DNA of 64,000 nt from assembly GCA_045599185.1 (NCBI GenBank), contig JAZRVO010000012.1:248001-312000 (forward strand), in the 5' to 3' direction. Made by a program: the position numbers and the translations under genes. Below, piece by piece: positions 52,498-60,754 of the stretch. Each line of letters begins with the position of its first letter. Within the stretch, counting starts at the first letter, position 1. This DNA comes from UBA1240 sp045599185. GTDB lineage: Bacteria; Spirochaetota; Spirochaetia; Treponematales; Treponemataceae. A model generated the notes under the pieces. That model ran no database searches. It was not told where the DNA came from and saw only the letters and a list, made by a program, of their open reading frames with translations.

Positions 52498-52695
52498 ATT
52501 TTACGCCTCGTTTTAAATTTCTTGTCCCATCGTATTTTATCTGTATTTTTCAATTTTTTTCATTTTTCTGGCAAACTTTTTCTTTTTAATTTTTACAAAA
52601 ATAATGCAAGTCTAAAATAAATTCTCATGGTAAAATGATTTATATTTCACTTTGCTGAAACGTGCTTTTTGTTGAATTAGAGGAGGATTTTTTCA

Positions 52696-54486
52696 ATGAA
52701 AAAACTTATTAACATAAGTGCAAAGCAATTTATAAAAGTTGTTTTACCTTTGCTAATTGTGGCAGTTTTTACAATAACTTCTTATACCATAATGATTAAC
52801 AAGCTTATTGATGAAATTGTTACCAATGCCACCGGCAAGGGTATTGAACGCGTTGAAAAACAGATTCTGCGCACGCTTGATGTAGAAATTACCAATCTTG
52901 ACATGATTTCAGATATTGCAGCCCTTACGCAGGCTCCATCGTCCCTTTCCATGCTTGTAAAATCTGCGGCTGCCAAAAACGAAACGGTGCTGGCTTACTA
53001 TTTTTCAAGCATTAAGCCGCTTTCAAAAGGCGGCTATCTTGTAATGAGCGACGACTGGAAAGCCCCTGCCACTTTTGACCAAACTTCGCGCCCGTGGTAT
53101 TCGGGCGCACTGGAATCAAAAGGCCAGATTTTTGGCAGCGACATTTATGTTAATGCACGCAGCGATACAAAATGCATTTCACTTTCCAGGGCAGTTTACA
53201 ATGAACGCGGCACGGCAGTTGGCGTTGTAGGGTTCGACATGGATTTGGAAAAACTTTCGATCAGCCTTGGCAACATACAGGTTTCTCCGTCTTCTTCAAT
53301 GAACATTGTTACTGCCGACGGCCGCTACGTTACCCATTATGCGGACAAAAATAAAATTAACGATTCCAATATTTTTGATGAAATAAACTTAACCGTAAAA
53401 GACCGGAATTTTGAAGGTTTTGTTAACGACGGTGAAACGAAGGTTATCAGTTCGTTTTCCGAATATTTCTGCATTGGTAAAATACCTGGCACGCCGTGGT
53501 ACATTGTCGTTCAAGGTGAACGCAACGATTTTGTAAAGAAGCATTTTACATGGGGAATAATTATTCTTGTAATAACGGCAATCCTTATTCTTGTTAGTGC
53601 AGGCTTTAACGTTTACAATGCAAACATAACTGCTGCAAAAGAAAAAGCTTTGGGTGAAGAACTTATGGACGAAACTCAGAATCTGGTCGTCGTTGCAAAA
53701 GAAACCTCTGCAACTTCCCAGGACCAGTCTGCGGCCGTCAAGGAAATTGTTGCTACAATGGAAGATACAAACAATCTTTCAGAAAACATTGCAGAAAAAA
53801 TTCAGGGCGTTACTTCTGTTGCACAAAAAACCAGCAGCGATGTTGCTGACGGTGCCAGTGCCCTTAACGTAAACGTAGACAAGCTTTACGAAATTTCTGA
53901 AGCCAACAAGGAAACGATTGACGGCATTAAGGAACTTTCCAAGGAAATTGACAACATCTGGGACATTGTTACCATGATTACCAGTGTTGCCGATCAGGCA
54001 AAAATTATTGCGTTTAATGCAGAGCTTGAAGCCGCAAGTGCAGGCGAGGCCGGTAAAAACTTTCACATCGTTGCTTCGGAAATTAGGCGGCTGGCAGACG
54101 GAATTATTGACAGTACCAAAGAAATTAAAGACCGCATTTCAGCAATCCAGCATTCTTCAGATTCCCTCATTCTTGCTTCTGAAAGCGGAACTGTTAAAGT
54201 TGCCGAAGGCGTTAAAACAGCAAAGGAACTTGAAGAACGCTTTGCAAGCATTAAGTCCGGCGCAGAAATTACAGCCCAGGCCGCTGAAGAAATAACAACA
54301 ACCATTCAGCAGCAAACTTATGCTTCAAGCCAGATTCTTATTACGCTTAAGCAGATTTCTGCCGGCGTTGAAAATTTCAGTGCCACAACAGAAAACGTCA
54401 GCAGTGCGGCGGCAAAACTTCAGGAAGTTGCAGAAAAACTTAACGTTATTACAAAGCAAAATGACAGTGAAGAAGTCGACGCTTAG
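52696..54486 (+). CDS. Methyl-accepting chemotaxis protein (dCache type, no HAMP)
   Basis: Chemoreceptor-like protein of 596 residues. Transmembrane helix 1 is near residues 14-36; an extracellular dCache-like sensor follows with YYFSSIKPLSKGGYLVMSDD, RPWYSGALESKGQIFGSDIYV and VVGFDMDLEKL. Helix 2 lies at about 290-310 (GIIILVITAILILVSAGFNV). It then goes almost directly into a coiled-coil signalling domain whose tip reads IIAFNAELEAASAGEAGKNF, HIVASEIRRLAD. No HAMP domain is recognisable, and the cytoplasmic part is short. The tip deviates from the usual INAAIEAARAGE. GAGGAGG precedes the ATG. Confidence 0.9.
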   Translation: MKKLINISAKQFIKVVLPLLIVAVFTITSYTIMINKLIDEIVTNATGKGIERVEKQILRTLDVEITNLDMISDIAALTQAPSSLSMLVKSAAAKNETVLAYYFSSIKPLSKGGYLVMSDDWKAPATFDQTSRPWYSGALESKGQIFGSDIYVNARSDTKCISLSRAVYNERGTAVGVVGFDMDLEKLSISLGNIQVSPSSSMNIVTADGRYVTHYADKNKINDSNIFDEINLTVKDRNFEGFVNDGETKVISSFSEYFCIGKIPGTPWYIVVQGERNDFVKKHFTWGIIILVITAILILVSAGFNVYNANITAAKEKALGEELMDETQNLVVVAKETSATSQDQSAAVKEIVATMEDTNNLSENIAEKIQGVTSVAQKTSSDVADGASALNVNVDKLYEISEANKETIDGIKELSKEIDNIWDIVTMITSVADQAKIIAFNAELEAASAGEAGKNFHIVASEIRRLADGIIDSTKEIKDRISAIQHSSDSLILASESGTVKVAEGVKTAKELEERFASIKSGAEITAQAAEEITTTIQQQTYASSQILITLKQISAGVENFSATTENVSSAAAKLQEVAEKLNVITKQNDSEEVDA

Positions 54487-54527
54487 TTATTTTTGCTAAA
54501 AAAACTGAAAGAAAAGAAAAACACGTG

Positions 54528-54577
54528 AAAAAGCAGGAGGTCTTTGCAAAACATGCACTGGCTTTCTGCTTTTTTTG
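54528..54577 (+). terminator. Terminator after the chemoreceptor gene
   Basis: GAAAAAGCAG-type arm at 54528-54536 pairs with CTGCTTTTTTT at 54566-54577 across a 29-nt loop. Confidence 0.6.
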
Positions 54578-54592
54578 TTTTTTCTTTTTTGC

Positions 54593-54598
54593 TATACT
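54593..54598 (+). promoter_or_regulatory. -10 box of rsmE (leaderless)
   Basis: TATACT ends six bases before the GTG start at 54605. The -35 region is a T-rich tract with no good TTGACA match. Confidence 0.45.
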
Positions 54599-54604
54599 TT
54601 TGCC

Positions 54605-55483
54605 GTGAATATTGTACTTTTTTCAGCAGATGAAATAGATAAACCGCTGAACCCGCGTGACGAGCGTGCCAAACACATTAAAGGCGTTTTGCACAAAGGC
54701 GCAGGCGATACTTTTGAAGCCGGCGTTATAAACGGCAAAAGCGGCATTGCAACAATTACCGCTGTAAACGAAACCGGCCTTTATTTTTCGTTCAATCCGC
54801 AAACAGAAGAACCGCCGCTTTTTAACATTCAGCTGATTGTCGGATTTCCCCGGCCTATTCAGTTAAAGCGCCTTCTTCGCGATGTTTCTAGCCTTGGTGT
54901 TGCCCAGGTGCATTTAACGGGCACGGAACTTGGCGAAAAATCCTACAGGCAGTCTACGCTGCTGGACCGTGGCGCGGCTTTTGAAGGCCTTGTAGACGGT
55001 GCCGCCCAGGCAAAAACCACCCGCGTACCGGAACTTTTCATGCACGATTCACTGAAGGAATGTCTGGCCGCTTTAAGCTTTGAAAGCGGCAAACCCCTTG
55101 AGGAAAAACTGAAAGGTGTTTCAAGTTTTCCACAGGTGGCAGAAACTCTTGTGGATAAATGCGCCCAAAAGCAGGAAGTTATCCACAATTCTTCTGACTT
55201 ATGCACAATTGTGGATGACCTTAAAAAGTGCGACATTGTACCGGTTTTGCTGGACAACGTAAAGCCTGTGTGCAATTTGTCGGATTTTGCGGCAATGCGC
55301 TGCTTTGAGGGCAAAAAAATTGTTGCGGCCATTGGCAGCGAACGCGGCTGGACACAGAAGGAACGGGAACTTTTTTACCGTCTGGGCTTTTTGCCGTGCA
55401 GTCTTGGCCGCCGCATTCTTCGCACCGAAACTGCCTGCACCAGTGCCGTAACATTGCTTTTGGCCGCCATGAACGAACTGTAA
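54605..55483 (+). CDS. rsmE: 16S rRNA (uracil1498-N3)-methyltransferase, with an extra internal segment
   Basis: SPOUT methyltransferase acting on 16S rRNA U1498. It has 292 residues from GTG 54605, about 40-50 more than usual. The N-terminal PUA-like domain contains RDERAKHIKGVLHKGAGDTF; the knot has IAAIGSERGWTQKERELF-like motif 2 (VAAIGSERGW) and the end LGRRILRTETACTSAVTLLL. The extra segment lies roughly at nt 55105-55230, between the two halves of the knot domain, where family members have a short linker. That segment contains a cluster of DnaA-box-like sequences. There is no ribosome site; a -10 box lies six bases before the start. Confidence 0.9.
   Translation: MNIVLFSADEIDKPLNPRDERAKHIKGVLHKGAGDTFEAGVINGKSGIATITAVNETGLYFSFNPQTEEPPLFNIQLIVGFPRPIQLKRLLRDVSSLGVAQVHLTGTELGEKSYRQSTLLDRGAAFEGLVDGAAQAKTTRVPELFMHDSLKECLAALSFESGKPLEEKLKGVSSFPQVAETLVDKCAQKQEVIHNSSDLCTIVDDLKKCDIVPVLLDNVKPVCNLSDFAAMRCFEGKKIVAAIGSERGWTQKERELFYRLGFLPCSLGRRILRTETACTSAVTLLLAAMNEL
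55126..55218. promoter_or_regulatory. Cluster of DnaA-box-like 9-mers within rsmE
   Basis: TTTTCCACA (55126-55134), TGTGGATAA (55150-55158, reverse-strand perfect box), TTATCCACA (55179-55187, perfect), TTATGCACA (55199-55207) and TGTGGATGA (55210-55218, one mismatch). Four fit TTWTNCACA exactly. A random sequence would have about one such match per 16 kb on both strands. Confidence 0.55.
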
Positions 55484-55613
55484 AGTTTTCAAGCTGAAAA
55501 TTAACGCAGCCGGCATTTTGTAAAAATTCCGATTACCTTTGTACGATTCGGCAAAAAAAGCATTCTGAATAATTCACTAAAATTGAAATATTTTTAATAA
55601 ACTGAGGAAAAAA

Positions 55614-56399
55614 ATGAACCAGGACCAGATAAAGGAACTTCTGCTGAAAATTGAAGACAGCGAGCTTGATTTTACCGTAACTTTTACCGGCAAGGAAAGC
55701 AAAAAAGTAAACGGGCTTTACACGCCGGACAACCACGAAATTCTTCTGCACACAAAGAATTTTAAAAGCGACAACCAGCTTATTTACACGGCAATTCACG
55801 AATACACTCACCATTTGATGACGGAACGAAACCCGCTTGCAAAATGTGCCAGCCGCAGTCATACCAACGATTTCTGGGCGCTTTTTCATTCGCTTTTGGC
55901 AAAGGCAGAAGAGCAGGGCGTTTACGTGCTGGGGCTTGAAAATGCGCCGGAACTTGAAGCCTTAACCGAAGAAATAAGGAAAAATTACCTTGAAGTAAAC
56001 GGCCGCCTGATGATTGAATTCGGCGAGAAGCTTAACAAGGCTTACTCCCTGTGTCAGGAAGCCGGCATCCGCTACGAAGATTATCTTGACCGTGTCCTCC
56101 AGCTGCCGCGCAACACGGATAAATCGGTGCGCAAGGTTGCTGCCGTAGCGCCAAACCCGGCAATGGGTTTTGACAACATGAAACTGGTGGCCAGTTTGCC
56201 CCAGGGCAAGCGTGCCGAAGCGGAAGAAGAGCTTCTGGCCGGTAAAAGTGCCGAAACTGTGCGTTCCTTTATGAAGAAAAAAGCCGAAGAAGTTGATAAA
56301 AAATCCGTGCTTGAAAAAGAAAAGCACCGCATTGAAAAAACGATTGCCCAGCTGAACCAGCGTTTAAGCCTTATTGAAGAAGATTTGGCAAGCCTGTAA
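55614..56399 (+). CDS. HExxH-motif protein of unknown function
   Basis: Protein of 261 residues. The first half holds LIYTAIHEYTHHLMTERNPL, an HExxH zinc-protease-type motif, with a downstream HTNDFWALFHSLL that could supply further metal ligands, as in SprT-like or M78-like folds. The second half is highly charged (GKRAEAEEELLAGKSAETVRS) and ends in a heptad-like coiled coil with KHRIEKTIAQLNQRLSLIEE. There is no signal peptide, so it is cytosolic. GAGGAAA precedes the ATG. I do not recognise a named family; a spirochaete-specific protein is likely. Confidence 0.75.
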   Translation: MNQDQIKELLLKIEDSELDFTVTFTGKESKKVNGLYTPDNHEILLHTKNFKSDNQLIYTAIHEYTHHLMTERNPLAKCASRSHTNDFWALFHSLLAKAEEQGVYVLGLENAPELEALTEEIRKNYLEVNGRLMIEFGEKLNKAYSLCQEAGIRYEDYLDRVLQLPRNTDKSVRKVAAVAPNPAMGFDNMKLVASLPQGKRAEAEEELLAGKSAETVRSFMKKKAEEVDKKSVLEKEKHRIEKTIAQLNQRLSLIEEDLASL

Positions 56400-56478
56400 A
56401 GCTGTTTGTATTGCATTTTTTTATTTGAAAGCTATAGCCCGGCGGCAATATTGAAAAAATTCGCTGCGCAGGGCAAAT

Positions 56479-56527
56479 AAAAAGCACCGGCATTTTGCTT
56501 TTTTACAAATTGCCGGTGCTTTTTTAT
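56479..56527. terminator. Bidirectional terminator between the HExxH gene and ricT
   Basis: AAAAGCACCGGCA pairs perfectly with TGCCGGTGCTTTTTT. A-run and T-run flanks serve both convergent units. Confidence 0.88.
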
Positions 56528-56613
56528 GTTCACTTGCAAGCACTTAAAAATGCGAATGCTAAGTTTTAAGCGTTGTGCGCGCTTTTGTCTAATAAACTGG
56601 CGGTTTTTTTCTT

Positions 56614-57540
56614 CTAGTTTATAATGCGCCAGCGGCCGTCAATGTTTTTCATACGCGAAACAGGCATTTCCAGTATGCGCCCGTCATCGCCAATCATTTT
56701 AATCATTGTGGTTAAAGGGTTTACTTCAATTACCCTGAAATTCGTATCATCGTAATGGAACTTTATGCCTTCGTTTGGCAAATTCTGGCGTGCTTCGTTA
56801 TACCATTCGTGTTCGTAGGAAAGGCAGCATAAAAGCCGTCCGCACTGTCCGCTTATTTTCATGGAATTAAGGGAAAGGTTCTGGTCTTTTGCCATGCGGA
56901 TTGAAACTGGGCGCAGGCGGTCGGAAACGGCGTGGCAGCAGTACGGCCGCCCGCAAATGCCCAAACCGCCTGTAATACGCGATTCGTCGCGTACGCCAAT
57001 CTGGCGCAGTTCAATGCGCATTTTGAACACAGAAACCAAATCTTTTACCAGTTCCCTAAAGTCTACGCGGTTTTCGGCACTGAAAAAGAAAAGCACTTTA
57101 GGTTCTTCAAAAAGGTAATGGGTTGCAATAAGCTTCATTTCAAGATGATGTGCTTCAACTTTTTCCTGAAAAATCTTGAATGCGCTTTCTTCTTTCTGGC
57201 GCAAATCCTTTGCTTTTTCAATGTCTGCTTCGTTTGCCTTGCGGTCAACGTAAACAACGTCATCCGGCTTTATACCAATGGGGCAGTTCGTTTTGCCCAT
57301 AACCAGCGCCAGATCCTTGCCGTAGCGCGTAGGCACAATTACGTAGTCACCGGCTTCAAGCTTTGTGTTGTCGGCAACGGTAACATAAAGCCCTTCGCTG
57401 GAATATTCCAGTTTTGTGCGGTAAAGCGGATCAGGGAAGACGTAATTTTCGCTGTTTTCGGCTTCTTCGTAAACCGAATCTTCCAGCAGCGAAAGATCTT
57501 CGTTTTTTTCATCTATATTGCCGTCAAAAAAATCACTCAT
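56614..57540 (-). CDS. ricT: PSP1-domain protein, RicT/YaaT-like
   Basis: Protein of 308 residues with the PSP1 domain. Seen: LEAGDYVIVPTRYGKDLALVMG, then ALVMGKTNCPIG, FFSAENRVDFRELVKDLVSVF and IELRQIGVRDESRITGGLGICGRPYCC. The last, with SGQCGRLLCCLSYEHEWY, carries the conserved Cys residues that bind an Fe-S cluster in the Ric complex. In Bacillus, RicT (with RicA/RicF) controls RNase Y processing. It lies 9 nt after yaaR, matching the yaaR-ricT proximity known in Firmicutes. Confidence 0.92.
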   Translation of the reverse strand: MSDFFDGNIDEKNEDLSLLEDSVYEEAENSENYVFPDPLYRTKLEYSSEGLYVTVADNTKLEAGDYVIVPTRYGKDLALVMGKTNCPIGIKPDDVVYVDRKANEADIEKAKDLRQKEESAFKIFQEKVEAHHLEMKLIATHYLFEEPKVLFFFSAENRVDFRELVKDLVSVFKMRIELRQIGVRDESRITGGLGICGRPYCCHAVSDRLRPVSIRMAKDQNLSLNSMKISGQCGRLLCCLSYEHEWYNEARQNLPNEGIKFHYDDTNFRVIEVNPLTTMIKMIGDDGRILEMPVSRMKNIDGRWRIIN

Positions 57541-57549
57541 AAAAAACCT

Positions 57550-58086
57550 CTAGCTTTTTAAGTCTATCAAAAGTCCGTTAATTTCTTCTATTTTTGCCAG
57601 AAACGCAAGCTGGTTGCGCTGGTTTATCAAAACTTCCGTTGCAAGCTTGTCCAGCTTTTTGTCAATTACTTCCACAAGATAAAACTGCTTCGGCCGTTTG
57701 CGCCTTACCATTGCCGTGGACTTGCTAGTCTGGTAGCTTTCTACTTCGTAGCAGTTTTTTACCACAAAATTTACAAAATTTTTAACCGCCCGCTTGTAGT
57801 TCTGCACTTCTTCCATGGTCTGTTTTTTGCTAAGCACGCTGCCGCTTGAATAAACCGAATCCAGAAGTGTTTCTATTGCCTTTGCATAGCTTAGTTTTGC
57901 AATTTCCGGCGGAATGTCATTTGTTTCGGCGGCATCGGAATTTTCAGCAGTTTTCAAAAAGTCAGAAAAAACGCGCCTGCTGCCGTTTGTTTTTTTTGCA
58001 GAAGTTTCTTTTTCCTTGTTTAATTGGGCTGCCTGGTTTGCAGCAGAAAAATACAGTCCGGAATTAAGCGGGTCAAGATTGTTCAT
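57550..58086 (-). CDS. yaaR: YaaR-like (DUF327) protein
   Basis: Helical cytosolic protein of 178 residues, DUF327 family. After a variable Lys/Glu-rich N-terminus, the conserved core includes ETLLDSVYSSGSVLSKKQTMEEVQNYKRAVKNFVNFVVKN, then RRKRPKQFYLVEVIDKKLDKLATEVL. The function is unknown; the conserved association with ricT suggests a shared process. It lies 5 nt after the bactofilin gene and 9 nt before ricT, clearly one operon. Confidence 0.85.
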   Translation of the reverse strand: MNNLDPLNSGLYFSAANQAAQLNKEKETSAKKTNGSRRVFSDFLKTAENSDAAETNDIPPEIAKLSYAKAIETLLDSVYSSGSVLSKKQTMEEVQNYKRAVKNFVNFVVKNCYEVESYQTSKSTAMVRRKRPKQFYLVEVIDKKLDKLATEVLINQRNQLAFLAKIEEINGLLIDLKS

Positions 58087-58091
58087 AAAGG

Positions 58092-58523
58092 CTAGTCATT
58101 GCTGCGCAACTGAAAGGTTTTACCGGCAATGGCTTTTTCATCAAGCCAGCGTTTCTGTTCCAGCAAAAAGCTTTCTTCGTTGCTTAGGGAAATACATTGC
58201 CCGTTCAAAAGCACGTCATCCTCTACGCAAAGTTTTCTGGTAACAACGTCGCCCAAAACCATTGCTTTTGAAAAAATATGTACGCTTTCCGGGGCTAAAA
58301 TGTCGCCGTTTACCACGCCGTACACGTTTGCAGAAGTTGCAATCAGGTCTCCCTTAATGCGCGCACCAGCACCAATAATTACGCGTCCGGCAACTTCCAG
58401 TTTTCCGTCAATGTCGCCGTCAATGCGGGTAAAGCCTTCGGAAAAGAAATTGCCTTTTACCGATGAACCGGCGCCAACTATTGTGTTTATTGAAATGTCG
58501 TCCAAATGAAAAGTTCCAGCCAT
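58092..58523 (-). CDS. Bactofilin (polymer-forming cytoskeletal protein)
   Basis: Small self-polymerising cytoskeletal protein of 143 residues. The core is a beta-helix of short repeats, visible as successive hydrophobic-Gly turns: NTIVGAGSSVKGNFFSEG, then RIDGDIDGKLEVAGRVIIGA, and VYGVVNGDILAPESVHIFSK. It probably forms filaments that organise wall synthesis and cell shape. The gene immediately downstream of an M23 peptidase gene fits the common bactofilin-peptidase pairing in helical bacteria. Confidence 0.93.
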   Translation of the reverse strand: MAGTFHLDDISINTIVGAGSSVKGNFFSEGFTRIDGDIDGKLEVAGRVIIGAGARIKGDLIATSANVYGVVNGDILAPESVHIFSKAMVLGDVVTRKLCVEDDVLLNGQCISLSNEESFLLEQKRWLDEKAIAGKTFQLRSND

Positions 58524-58610
58524 AAATTCAATTAAAAATGCCGGTTAAAAATCTTTTAAGCCAGCCTGTAATTTTAAGTTTCAAGCCGTTCCTACGGCAA
58601 TTTTAAAAAG

Positions 58611-59633
58611 CTACTTTGTAAAAACTACGTTTACGTACTGCGCCGGGTCTACAATTTCAGAACCGATGTGAACTTCGTAGTGCAGGTGCGGACCGGTAGA
58701 AACGCCGGTGTTGCCAATCAGGCCGATTGTGTCGCCCTGAGAAACGAACTGACCTTTTTTTGCAATTGTCCTGCTCATGTGGCCGTAGCGTGTATAAAAA
58801 CCGTGCTTGTGCTTTACGATTATGTAGTTTCCCAAACCCGGGTCGTAGTTTACCTGTACAACCTGTCCGTTTGCAGTTGAAATGATAGGGTCGCCCGAAT
58901 GGTAAGTAGAAAAGTCCATTCCCTTGTGAATGTACCACTGTCCGGTAATCGGGTGCAGGTTATGGCCAAACGCCATTGAAACGTGACCGATTCCGCCTTT
59001 TAACGGGTGTACGCTTGGAATGTCGGCAAAAAGCGTGCCCTGTTCCTGAAGCATTTTACCTATTTCTTCAATCGGGCTTACGGCACTTTCAAGATAGCTT
59101 GCAAGCTGCTTTATGTCGGCGCTTTCGGCAACAATGTTGCCGCTGTTTTCCGTAAAATTGAACATTGAAGCAAGGTCGCCGTTCTGACCGCTGCCGGTTG
59201 CTTTTTTGTTCTGCTGTTCAACACCCAAAAGCGAAAGTGTGTTTGAAAGTGAATTTTCGAATTTCTGGGCAGCCTGCAGAAGGTTTGTATTTTCGTCGCG
59301 CAGTTCGTCAAGGCCGGCGCGTGCTGCGCGGTTTTCGTTCTGCAGGCGTGCAATTTCTGCATTTGCCGAAATTGAAGATTTATTGAACCATAAGAAAGAA
59401 AGACCGATTCCGCCTAAAATCAGAAAGGCAAAAACCAGTGAAAAAATCGAAGTCTGAAAGTTTAGAACTTTACTCTGCGAATGAGGCACAATCATTATCG
59501 TAAGCTTGCGGTTTCCGGCTTTAAAAAAACCGGCAAATCCTCTGCCTATTCCAGTGCCAATTGAAGCAAAAAATTTAAAAACCATCTGCACAAAGTTTTT
59601 CTCTGCGCGTTTGTATCTGCGTGTCTGAGACAC
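58611..59633 (-). CDS. M23-family peptidase, membrane-anchored
   Basis: Peptidoglycan-directed metallopeptidase (LytM/M23) of 340 residues. The start is GTG at 59633, with GGGAG upstream. A cytosolic N-terminus is followed by one membrane helix (IFSLVFAFLILGGIGLSFLW), then a coiled-coil region with AEIARLQNENRAARAGLDEL. The C-terminal catalytic domain has HKGMDFS and HLHYEVHIG, supplying the His/Asp zinc ligands (HxxxD and HxH). Being membrane-anchored next to a bactofilin suggests a role in cell curvature or septal splitting. Confidence 0.93.
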   Translation of the reverse strand: MSQTRRYKRAEKNFVQMVFKFFASIGTGIGRGFAGFFKAGNRKLTIMIVPHSQSKVLNFQTSIFSLVFAFLILGGIGLSFLWFNKSSISANAEIARLQNENRAARAGLDELRDENTNLLQAAQKFENSLSNTLSLLGVEQQNKKATGSGQNGDLASMFNFTENSGNIVAESADIKQLASYLESAVSPIEEIGKMLQEQGTLFADIPSVHPLKGGIGHVSMAFGHNLHPITGQWYIHKGMDFSTYHSGDPIISTANGQVVQVNYDPGLGNYIIVKHKHGFYTRYGHMSRTIAKKGQFVSQGDTIGLIGNTGVSTGPHLHYEVHIGSEIVDPAQYVNVVFTK

Positions 59634-59716
59634 CCTACCACTCCCTAAAAACGTGGCGCATTTTTTTGTTAATTTCTATTTTTAAATAACTCAAAGCACC
59701 CACCCAAATTTCTTCT

Positions 59717-59746
59717 ATAATATCACTTTTCTGCGCCAGCTGTCAA
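59717..59746 (-). promoter_or_regulatory. Promoter of the M23-bactofilin-yaaR-ricT unit
   Basis: On the minus strand: perfect TTGACA (59741-59746), 18-bp spacer, TATTAT (59717-59722). The leader is about 75 nt. Confidence 0.65.
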
Positions 59747-59845
59747 ACAAGGCAAAGGGCGCAGAAGGGTTTTAAAATTGAAAAAAAGAGAAAATTTTTC
59801 CGGTTTGCATAATTTCCAGAGCCGTTTTCAGTATTTTTCATTTAA

Positions 59846-59874
59846 TTGACGATTCAATTTTCCTGTGTTAAGAT
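59846..59874 (+). promoter_or_regulatory. Promoter of tatD-dus
   Basis: TTGACG, 17-bp spacer, TAAGAT at 59869-59874. The leader is about 95 nt. With the divergent promoter above this accounts for the 342-bp gap 59634-59975. Confidence 0.6.
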
Positions 59875-59975
59875 TGTCGGAAAGAACATAAAAAAGTTTA
59901 TGGCTTAACAGAAAAGCCCCTTTGCCGCAGGCAAGTCTATTTGTTCTAACATCTTTTTATCTTTTTGGAAGAAAC

Positions 59976-60752
59976 ATGCAAATTTTTGATACTCACGCTC
60001 ATATCGGGCTTATTTACGACGACCCGTTAGCCCAGCTTCGTGTTATTCAGGAAGCTAAAAAAGCACAAGTTAACCGCATTGTAAGCATCTGCAACAGCCT
60101 GCACGAATTTTCTAAAGTATATGACAATTTGAAATTCGTTTCGGGTATTTACCACGCAGTAGGCGTTGCTCCTTCGGAAGTAACTAACCCGGGTAAAGAC
60201 TGGGTGCAGACCGTAGAAAGCGCCCTTAAATTGCCAAACGTAGTGGCATTAGGCGAAACAGGCCTGGACTATTATAAAAAATTCGGCAACAAGCGTACCC
60301 AGACCGAACTTTTCATTACCCAGCTTCAGCTTGCACAGCAGTACAACATGCCTGTAATCATTCACAACCGTGATGCAGGCAGCGACGTGCTGGAAATTCT
60401 TTCCGAATACATACCGGACGCAGGTGCTGTTTTTCACTGCTATTCGGAAGACGCTGAATATGCAGAAAAATCTCTCGATCTGAACGTGTACTATTCTTTT
60501 GCCGGTAACATTACTTACCGCAATACGCGCAACCTGCACGAAACGGCACTTAAACTGCCTTTGGACCGCATCCTGATTGAATCAGAAAGTCCGTTTATGG
60601 TTCCGGCCCAGTACAAGGGCAAGCGAAACATGCCTGCCTATACGGTTTCTACCTTGCAGTTCCTGTCAGAACTTCTGGACAAGGACGAGGAAGAACTTGC
60701 TGACCAGCTGTGGAAGAACAGCTGCAAATTTTTCCGTCTGCCGGAAGCATAG
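59976..60752 (+). CDS. tatD: TatD-family metal-dependent DNase
   Basis: TIM-barrel metallohydrolase of 258 residues from the ATG at 59976 (GGAAG upstream), rather than the longer frame. Metal-binding motifs: FDTHAHIGL at the start (HxH), ALGETGLDYYKKFGNKRTQTE, VIIHNRDAGSDV, FHCYSEDAEYAEK and ESESPFMVPAQ (Asp replaced by Glu-Ser-Glu context at the usual TDxP site). Members act as 3'-5' exonucleases in DNA repair. dus follows after 2 nt. Confidence 0.92.
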   Translation: MQIFDTHAHIGLIYDDPLAQLRVIQEAKKAQVNRIVSICNSLHEFSKVYDNLKFVSGIYHAVGVAPSEVTNPGKDWVQTVESALKLPNVVALGETGLDYYKKFGNKRTQTELFITQLQLAQQYNMPVIIHNRDAGSDVLEILSEYIPDAGAVFHCYSEDAEYAEKSLDLNVYYSFAGNITYRNTRNLHETALKLPLDRILIESESPFMVPAQYKGKRNMPAYTVSTLQFLSELLDKDEEELADQLWKNSCKFFRLPEA

Positions 60753-60754
60753 AT

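Noticed and set aside
52500..52690. Sigma-28 or sigma-54 promoter for the chemoreceptor gene
   Set aside because: TAAAAT-like and TGGCA-like pieces occur but neither the GCCGATAA nor the TTGCW partner is present at the right spacing.
55126..55218. Replication origin
   Set aside because: Despite clustered DnaA boxes there is no dnaA, dnaN or gidA neighbour, no A+T-rich unwinding region, and the site is inside a coding sequence.
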